NCBI GenBank assembly: GCA_022787165.1
Contig: JALFVL010000003.1
Location: 1 to 54,514, forward strand
Length of the DNA stretch: 54,514 nucleotides
Source of the DNA: Clostridiales bacterium
GTDB taxonomy: Bacteria; Bacillota; Clostridia; Christensenellales; Aristaeellaceae
Reading direction: 5' to 3'
The translations under genes were made by a program, and so were the position numbers. Below, one piece after another: positions 49,283 to 54,514 of this stretch; the first letter of the stretch is position 1, and each line of letters opens with the position of its first letter. The notes beneath the pieces were generated by a model that had not been told where the DNA came from, did not search any database, and saw nothing but the letters and a program-made list of their open reading frames with translations.

Positions 49283-50683
49283 TTAGATTATATTCAAATG
49301 CGCGGTGCGTTCTGTGCGAATGGTCTGTTTTCTCAGGAATGCGGTAAACAGGCAGATTGCAGCAACGCTGCACAGAATGTCGGCAATCGGCGTTGCCCAC
49401 ACGATGCCGTAGATGGGAACCACTGCGTTGAGCAGAAACATCATCGGGATATCCAGAATACCCTTGCGCATAATTGCCAGAACGAACGACTTCATGCCGC
49501 ATCCGACCGCCTGGAAGAAGCTGATGACGGCATAGGCACAGGCGGAGAAGGGAGCGCCGATGCAGAGAATCTGCAGAAAGCGTGCGCCGTAGACCACGGA
49601 ATCTCCGCCGTTCTGGATAAACAGGCCGACCAGCGTTTCGCTGAAGGTCAAACATACCGCCATGCATACTGCTGACAGTGCAATGGAGATGCCCATGGAA
49701 ATCGTGACCGCGTCTTTCATGCGCTTGTGGTTAAAAGAAGCATAGTTATAGCTGATCAGCGGCAGTACGCCCTGAGACATACCGCGGACGATGCAGTGTG
49801 CCATCATGTTGATCTTCTTGGCGATGCCGATACCAGCCTGCATTGCGATGCCGTTGAGCGCCATCAGATTGTCCAGTACGGCATAGGATACGTTTTCAAA
49901 CAGCGTCATCAGGCATGCGGGCAGGCCGCAGTTGAATACTGCCGCAGGAATGCCATCCTTGAACATCGAGGTCGTGAAATGAATGCTCAGAACCGAGCGG
50001 TCATTGTTGCTCTTGAATACTGCCACAAAATATAACATCGAAATCATGTTGGAAAGGGAGGTGGCAACCGCCGCGCCAAGCACCTCATTGCCCTTGGGGA
50101 GGATGACAAACATGAACAGCGGGTCGAGTACCATATTCAAAATGCCGCCCATGGCGATGCCGACGCTGGCATGGATGCTTCGCCCTTCTGAGCGCACCAG
50201 ATGAGAAAGGAATGTGCTCATTGCGGCGAAGATGCCGCCGAGTACGACAGTGACGATCAGATAGACGCGTGCATGAGCGTGAACGGCGGCGTTCGATCCA
50301 CCCAGTGCATCAATGAACAAATCCATGAAAATCCAGACGCCAAGCGTATATAGGAGCGTAAGAGCCAGACAGCCCCAGAACGCAAAAGAGGCTGTATCGC
50401 GGGCGCGCTCCATTTTACGAGCGCCCAGAGCGCGGGAGATAACGCTTGCTCCACCGATGCCGAAAAGGTTCGAAATTGCCGACAGGAACATGAATGCGGG
50501 CATGCAGATTGTCACGGCTGTGACAGTCGCATCGCTTCCCATCAGTCCGATAAAGAACGTGTCGGCCATATTATAAACAACCATGATGATCTGCCCGATT
50601 ACAGTCGGAAACGCCAGACGAATGATCGCCTGTATAATAGGACTTTCTTCGAACAATGCCCGTTCCTTGATTTGATCTCTCAT
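49283..50683 (-). CDS. MATE family multidrug exporter
   Basis: A 466-residue transporter with two six-helix bundles. The first half has PIIQAIIRLAFPTVIGQIIMVVYNMADTFFIGLMG and the family loop GIGGASVISRALGARK; the second half has GMSQGVLPLISYNYASFNHKRMKDAV. It would expel organic cations or drugs using an ion gradient. ATG 50683 follows GGAGGG by 8 bases. First gene of a minus-strand operon with LysR and a hypothetical gene; composition is lower in GC than the core region. Confidence 0.92.
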   Translation of the reverse strand: MRDQIKERALFEESPIIQAIIRLAFPTVIGQIIMVVYNMADTFFIGLMGSDATVTAVTICMPAFMFLSAISNLFGIGGASVISRALGARKMERARDTASFAFWGCLALTLLYTLGVWIFMDLFIDALGGSNAAVHAHARVYLIVTVVLGGIFAAMSTFLSHLVRSEGRSIHASVGIAMGGILNMVLDPLFMFVILPKGNEVLGAAVATSLSNMISMLYFVAVFKSNNDRSVLSIHFTTSMFKDGIPAAVFNCGLPACLMTLFENVSYAVLDNLMALNGIAMQAGIGIAKKINMMAHCIVRGMSQGVLPLISYNYASFNHKRMKDAVTISMGISIALSAVCMAVCLTFSETLVGLFIQNGGDSVVYGARFLQILCIGAPFSACAYAVISFFQAVGCGMKSFVLAIMRKGILDIPMMFLLNAVVPIYGIVWATPIADILCSVAAICLFTAFLRKQTIRTERTAHLNII

Positions 50684-50728
50684 GGTCAATTCCCTCCATA
50701 TGTTCACATCTTTGCTTGAGATGCTGAC

Positions 50729-50757
50729 ATTATAGGAGCGAATTTGTCAAATGACAA
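50729..50757 (-). promoter_or_regulatory. MATE operon promoter with palindromic operator over the -35
   Basis: On the minus strand TTGTCA (50752-50757) and TATAAT (50729-50734) are 17 bp apart. The -35 is one arm of a perfect palindrome TTGTCA-AA-TGACAA (50744-50757), so a bound protein would block polymerase. Confidence 0.75.
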
Positions 50758-50958
50758 CTAATAGTTCGTGAGTTTACTCAAATAAATTCTTATAACGAAA
50801 CAAAATAATGTGCGTTTGATACAATATATACGCTGATTATGTGAGCATATCATATAAAAATATTCAAAACGCAATAATGATTTGCATTCACGGTCTCCAT
50901 TTTGCTTATAGCTGGCAACATCAAAAAAACTGAATGTTCGGTTCTTAATGTTTTCTAA
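50758..50958. other. AT-rich gap between MATE promoter and IS3 remnant
   Basis: About 200 bp of very AT-rich DNA. A minus-strand open frame crosses it but lacks a ribosome site and family resemblance, so it is not called. No clear terminal inverted repeat of the IS was found. Confidence 0.5.
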
Positions 50959-51231
50959 GAGAAAAGAAACAAGCGGTATCCTGTCCAGAAAGAGTACACA
51001 TATCGACAGATTGCAAAACAATTCAACTTAGCAAAGGAACAAGTTGAGGAACTATGCAGCAGAGCGCGAAGAAAGCAGCGAAGAATTGAGAAAGGTTATA
51101 TTCCTCAACCCAAGGGGCGTCCGAGAAAAACGCCGGTCACACAGGAGCAGTTGCAGAATAACCGAATCGTCGAACTTGAAATGAAAGTGGAGCTGCTGCA
51201 AAGTTTTCTATCCGAATGTGGAAGGATGTGA
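50959..51231 (+). pseudogene. IS3-family OrfA remnant, 5' truncated
   Basis: A 90-codon open frame without a start codon, entered from a TAA at 50956. It reads YTYRQIAKQFNLAKEQVEEL (helix-turn-helix) and ends with a leucine-zipper-like VELEMKVELLQSFLSECGRM, as OrfA of IS150-type elements does. The normal N-terminus and ATG are missing. Confidence 0.8.
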
Positions 51232-52086
51232 GCGCCAAATACCGGGTGATTGAAAGATTTAAGGAGAAATATCCGATTCAGAAAATGTGTGAGCTATTTG
51301 AAGTATCCCGAAGCGGATTCTATAAGTGGAGAAAACGAGTATCACAGCCGCAGCAACGCGGCGAGTTGGATCAGTTCATCATCGAGTGCCAGGCGTAAGT
51401 GAAGCAATCTTACGGATACCGCCGGGTATGGCTATGGATGAAACAGAATAAATCAGTTGAATGTCATCCATTGACTGTTCTGCACCACATGCGAAAGCTG
51501 GATCTTCTGGCGCAGATCAGGCGCAGACGTCCCTATACGCTGTATAAGCGGGGGGGGCCATCGCTATGAAAACCTGTTGAATCGCCAGTTCATCCAAGAG
51601 CAAAAGAACTACCGCTGGGTGACAGATATCACTTACATCATTACTCCGCTAAGAACCTATTACCTCTGCGCCATCATGGATCTTTGTGGCAGATATATTG
51701 TCGCATACCGCCTTGGCACTGAAATCAACGCAACTCTTGTCAGCGATACGGTTCGAGATGCGTTTGCCCATGAAAAAGGGAAGGTCGCCGATGGACTGCT
51801 ACTCCACAGCGATCAAGGCTGTCAGTACACCTCAGAAGAATACTTCGCCTTGACACAAAAATACCACTTTGCGGCTTCAATGTCCAGACGCGGATGCCCT
51901 TATGATAACGCATTAATTGAAAACTTCTTTGGAACATTCAAGACCGAATGCCTTTACAGATGCAAACCTTCAACCGGCGAACAGGTTCAACAGCTGGTCG
52001 ATGAATATATCCATTTCTACAATTACCGACGCATTGATATGAAAAACGGCCTTACTCCATTTGAAATCCGGAGTAAAGCCGCGTAA
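51216..52086 (+). pseudogene. IS3-family OrfB transposase, inactivated
   Basis: An integrase-core (DDE) transposase of about 290 codons in three pieces. The HTH_21-like part (KYPIQKMCELFEVSRSGFYKWRKR) ends in TAA at 51396; the frame continues (VKQSYGYRRVWLWMKQNK) to a run of eight G at 51550-51557, where one extra G shifts the frame. The catalytic part then reads intact, with Asp in VTDITYI, Asp in LLHSDQGCQYTS and Glu in ENFFGTFKTE, to the stop at 52086. It cannot give full-length transposase. Confidence 0.88.
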
Positions 52087-52231
52087 TGTTGTGCAATTCT
52101 ACGACGGGGTTTGTTTTTTGTGTCTACTCGACTTATAGCAGTCCAGTTGAGCTAGCAGCCGTTTTATATTGGGTGCATACGACAGTCCCAGGGAAGACTA
52201 GGGGGGTATCTTTACGAAAGGACGATTGCCT

Positions 52232-52426
52232 ATGGCAAACAGAACAAGACCAAATCAGATTCTCTTCTTCGTCTCAGATGACGAGAAAAGAATTATTCAA
52301 GCGAAGATGGCGCAACTCGGTACTAAGAACATGGGAGCGTATCTTCGCAAGATGGCGATAGACGGCTACATCATCAAAGTGGACTATTCATATGGTGCCC
52401 ATGTTGGTGGTTTTGACCCGCTCTAG
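52232..52426 (+). pseudogene. Truncated MobC-like mobilisation protein
   Basis: A 64-residue frame beginning MANRTRPNQILFFVSDDEKR, with LGTKNMGAYLRKMAIDGYIIKVDYS, the ribbon-helix-helix part of MobC/relaxosome proteins. AAAGGA lies 9 bases before the ATG. Family proteins continue well beyond KVDYS with a NxIA-type helical region; here the sequence instead runs into the antisense of the DUF4956 gene at about 52390 and stops. No relaxase gene remains. Confidence 0.7.
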
Positions 52427-52927
52427 AGTGGAGTGTTTGGTATAGGTCTGGAAGAGATCGTCGAAAATACCAGTGTAGTTCAAGTCCTCGGGGATGGTGA
52501 TGCGAAGCATTCGCTCCGTGGAATCCCTTTTGCCAAACCGGGCCCTCTCCAGAATGAAGATAGCCCCGCCCACCACCAGAGTGATGATAGCGCCCAGGGA
52601 CAAAAAGCCCATCCCCACCGCCAGCCCAACCGCCATGGCGTAGAACAGGAAGCCAATCTCCCGGGCGGTGCCGGGTGCGCTGCGGAACCGCACCAGACCG
52701 AAAGCCCCCAGTACAGCCACAGATGTACCCAGGTTCCCGTTGACGATGAGGATGACCGACGCCACCAGCAGGGGAATGACGGCCAGCATCACTCCAAAGC
52801 TGCCGGGGCGGACGGTTGACGACTGATAGAGCAGGGCGATGACTAATCCCAAAATGAGGGCAGAGGCCATAGCGGCGGCCACCGCCGCTATGGAAAACGT
52901 ACCCGTGTGAAAAATGCTGCTTAACAT
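52388..52927 (-). CDS. DUF4956 membrane protein, C-terminally truncated
   Basis: A 179-residue protein with four or so helices (AVAAAMASALILGLVIALLY, FGVMLAVIPLLVASVILIV, then LGAFGLVRFRSAPGTAREIGFLFYAMAVGLAVGMG), the DUF4956 pattern. It ends abruptly VKTTNMGTI at the junction with the mobC fragment; relatives I know of run on for some tens of residues, so the C-terminus is probably lost. ATG 52927 follows AAGGAG. DUF4956 genes usually sit with VTC polyphosphate polymerase or CotH genes, which are absent here. Confidence 0.78.
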   Translation of the reverse strand: MLSSIFHTGTFSIAAVAAAMASALILGLVIALLYQSSTVRPGSFGVMLAVIPLLVASVILIVNGNLGTSVAVLGAFGLVRFRSAPGTAREIGFLFYAMAVGLAVGMGFLSLGAIITLVVGGAIFILERARFGKRDSTERMLRITIPEDLNYTGIFDDLFQTYTKHSTLERVKTTNMGTI

Positions 52928-53078
52928 ATCAATTGTCTCCTTAGGATGTAGGGTCCACTCCGCAAACCGCTCCCGAAGTTCCGCAATTTGCCGCTGCAGC
53001 ATCTCTGCGTTTTTCTATGCCGATAGACTATATATACGAAAAAGCCGGCGTTATCCTGGCTTATAGGCATCCTCCTGT

Positions 53079-53114
53079 AAAAAAGCCGCCTGCCAAGTAT
53101 CCTCGGCAGGCGGC
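53079..53114 (-). terminator. Terminator of the rbr-dfx operon
   Basis: On the minus strand GCCGCCTGCC pairs with GGCAGGCGGC around a 10-base loop and is followed by TTTTTT, shortly after the dfx stop. Confidence 0.9.
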
Positions 53115-53126
53115 AAAATCATATCA

Positions 53127-53504
53127 TTACACTTCGGTCATCCACAAGCCTTGGAGGTTGCAGTATGCGTAAACAGCCACTGCCTTGTCATCTCCCAGCG
53201 AGAAGGTAACATTGGGGTCATCACCGGGCTTGAGGGCCTTGCGCTGGCCACCGTTCTCCGTCTGGACATAGACCCACTCGATGAAGTGCTCAGGAGCCAT
53301 GGGATGGTTCACAGCGCCCACATTGACGTTGATCGCGCCATCTTCCACAGCGACCACGGGCAGATGCTTTTCACCGCTGGCCTCCACAGTGTTGGGCTCC
53401 AAAGCCTCCATTTTCTGGCCGCAGCACATCATAGGCACGCCGGAGTCATGGATCACGCCCACCAAATTGCCGCAGTGACGGCAGATGTAAAACTTTGCGC
53501 TCAT
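53127..53504 (-). CDS. dfx: Desulfoferrodoxin (superoxide reductase)
   Basis: A 125-residue non-haem iron protein. The N-terminal desulforedoxin domain has FYICRHCGNLVGVI and PMMCCGQKM (four cysteines binding centre I). The C-terminal superoxide reductase domain has GEKHLPVV, VGAVNHPMAPEHFIEWVYV and AYCNLQGLW, giving the His4Cys ligands of centre II. It reduces superoxide to peroxide without oxygen release. GGGGGAG precedes the ATG at 53504. Only 13 bp downstream of the rubrerythrin gene, whose product removes the peroxide. Confidence 0.95.
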   Translation of the reverse strand: MSAKFYICRHCGNLVGVIHDSGVPMMCCGQKMEALEPNTVEASGEKHLPVVAVEDGAINVNVGAVNHPMAPEHFIEWVYVQTENGGQRKALKPGDDPNVTFSLGDDKAVAVYAYCNLQGLWMTEV

Positions 53505-53517
53505 CAATAACTCCCCC

Positions 53518-54180
53518 TTAATAGTTTTCCGCGCGCACTTCGAAGAATGCCTGGGGGTGCTTGCAGACAGGGCAAACCTCGGGAGCCTTGGTGCCAACGA
53601 CCAGGTGGCCGCAGTTACGGCACTCCCACATAGTAACGCCGCTCTTCTCAAAGACGGCCATGGCCTCCACGTTGCTCAGCAGCTTGCGGTAGCGCTCCTC
53701 GTGGGCCTTCTCAATGGCAGCAACGCCACGGAACTGCTCGGCCAGCTCATGAAAGCCTTCCTCGTCGGCCTCACGGGCCATGCGGTCGTACATATCGGTC
53801 CACTCGGCGTTCTCGCCCTCGGCGGCGTGGAGCAGGTTCTCGGCGGTATCGCCCAGCTCGCCAAGGGCCTTGAACCACAGCTTGGCGTGTTCCTTCTCGT
53901 TCTCAGCGGTGTGCAGGAACAGCGCGGCGATCTGCTCGTAGCCGGCCTTCTTGGCGACGGAGGCGAAGTAGGTGTACTTGTTCCGGGCCTGACTCTCACC
54001 GGCAAAGGCTTCCCATAGGTTCTTCTCCGTCTTGGTACCGGCATAGGGGTTCTTCACAGGGGCGGCCTCTTCGATCTTCACAAACTTGTCGGCGGGCTGC
54101 TTGCAGATGGGGCACTTAAAATCAGGTGTCATAGGGCCTTCGTGAATGTAACCGCAGACTGTGCATTTCCATTTTTCCAT
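53518..54180 (-). CDS. rbr: Rubrerythrin with rubredoxin domains at both ends
   Basis: A 220-residue peroxidase. An N-terminal rubredoxin-like segment ([15 protein letters not shown] ... [13 protein letters not shown], residues 1-36) precedes the ferritin-like diiron domain (about 50-180; [55 protein letters not shown] with the Glu/His ligands), and a second rubredoxin ([13 protein letters not shown] ... [14 protein letters not shown]) ends it. ATG 54180 is 8 bases after GGAGG. It reduces hydrogen peroxide and forms an operon with dfx. Confidence 0.92.
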   Translation of the reverse strand: MEKWKCTVCGYIHEGPMTPDFKCPICKQPADKFVKIEEAAPVKNPYAGTKTEKNLWEAFAGESQARNKYTYFASVAKKAGYEQIAALFLHTAENEKEHAKLWFKALGELGDTAENLLHAAEGENAEWTDMYDRMAREADEEGFHELAEQFRGVAAIEKAHEERYRKLLSNVEAMAVFEKSGVTMWECRNCGHLVVGTKAPEVCPVCKHPQAFFEVRAENY

Positions 54181-54514
54181 TTTCTTTTCCTCCATTTTTT
54201 CATTGAATTGAATGTTTTTTAACAGAGATTCCACAGCATCCACCGGAATGCCGGGATACGTTTTAATACTTTCCAGAAACGCCCTGGTGTTGCCGCTCTG
54301 AGGCAGCATAAAGCCGGCTTCCCTGCACAGATCCTCAGCCATCAGGCGAGAGGATTTTTCCACAGCGACGCTCAAGACATCAGGAAGCTGCGAAGCAATG
54401 TTCTCTGTATCAGTCGCTCCGGTTGGGCAGATACTGCTTTTCGCAACCACGGGCCAGATTGGAGCAGATGATGCTCATTTCCATGGGAGAGAGTTCCTTG
54501 TCCACATGGGGCTT
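54181..54514 (-). pseudogene. Fragment of an unidentified gene at the window edge, apparently frameshifted
   Basis: Minus-strand coding-like sequence continues to the window end. One frame reads [29 protein letters not shown] and stops at TGA near 54420; another frame then continues [26 protein letters not shown] and runs into rbr. The two may be one protein split by a frameshift, or two overlapping gene ends. I do not recognise the family, and the 5' part lies outside the window. Confidence 0.3.

Larger units (their letters stand above)
50959..52086 (+). mobile_element. Decayed IS3-family (IS150-like) insertion sequence
   Basis: Remnants of both IS3 transposase frames in the right order and overlap: an orfA fragment (50959-51231) and orfB (51216-52086). 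Ends are not defined; right-end DNA after the orfB stop (TGTCTACTCGACTTATAG) may contain part of an inverted repeat. At least three lesions show it is inactive. Confidence 0.85.

Noticed and set aside
50758..51021. An 87-codon minus-strand ORF in the AT-rich gap
   Set aside because: It overlaps the IS3 orfA remnant, has no start signal, and its cysteine/phenylalanine-rich translation resembles random AT-rich DNA.

Overview
The window looks like chromosome of a high-GC, strictly anaerobic Firmicute of the Clostridia type (inference). Support: DUF1292, DUF951, YhaM, RelQ-type synthetase, CarD, AddA and a Bce-type module; strong AGGAGG ribosome sites and sigma-A promoters; no outer-membrane genes; and an [FeFe] hydrogenase, desulfoferrodoxin and rubrerythrin.

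Layout. 0-2.6 kb: rpmG-secE-nusG-rplK-rplA, ended by a strong terminator with no rplJL behind it. 2.8-4.7 kb: yhaM and a LysR regulator (minus). 4.9-8.9 kb: mglB-mglA-mglC sugar ABC operon plus a small membrane protein. 9.3-15.9 kb (minus): cstA with an unknown partner, a lipoprotein joining parvulin-like and cyclophilin domains, and an aminotransferase with an Lrp regulator. 16.0-27.2 kb (plus): addA without addB, mgtE behind a long structured leader, an aldo/keto reductase with Fe-S tail next to a group-B-like [FeFe] hydrogenase, a polytopic membrane protein and a PdaC-like deacetylase. 27.3-35.3 kb: GH35 beta-galactosidase, small genes, and a complete BceRS-BceAB module with a recognisable BceR box. 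35.4-41.8 kb: DUF1292, uvrC, and an iron(III)-type ABC operon whose binding-protein gene has an in-frame TGA.

42.0-47.4 kb is bounded by two identical tRNA-Ala(CGC) genes in inverted orientation, each with a homologous terminator. Between them lie two divergent groups: YczE-like protein, signal peptidase, DUF951 and RelQ (minus), and DUF1858, a small protein, CarD and DUF554 (plus). Just past the 3' end of the second tRNA the DNA becomes visibly more AT-rich and accessory: a small HTH protein, an unknown ORF, LysR, a MATE exporter, a decayed IS3 element and a truncated MobC. At about 52.39 kb the mobC fragment abuts, tail to tail, a truncated DUF4956 gene. The window ends with desulfoferrodoxin and a rubrerythrin carrying rubredoxin domains at both ends.

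Working together: Mgl import and GH35 fit galactoside use; the hydrogenase and Fe-S reductase fit fermentative electron disposal; dfx and rbr fit oxygen-stress defence; Bce and MATE fit export or resistance. All functions are read from sequence motifs by eye; no database search was possible.
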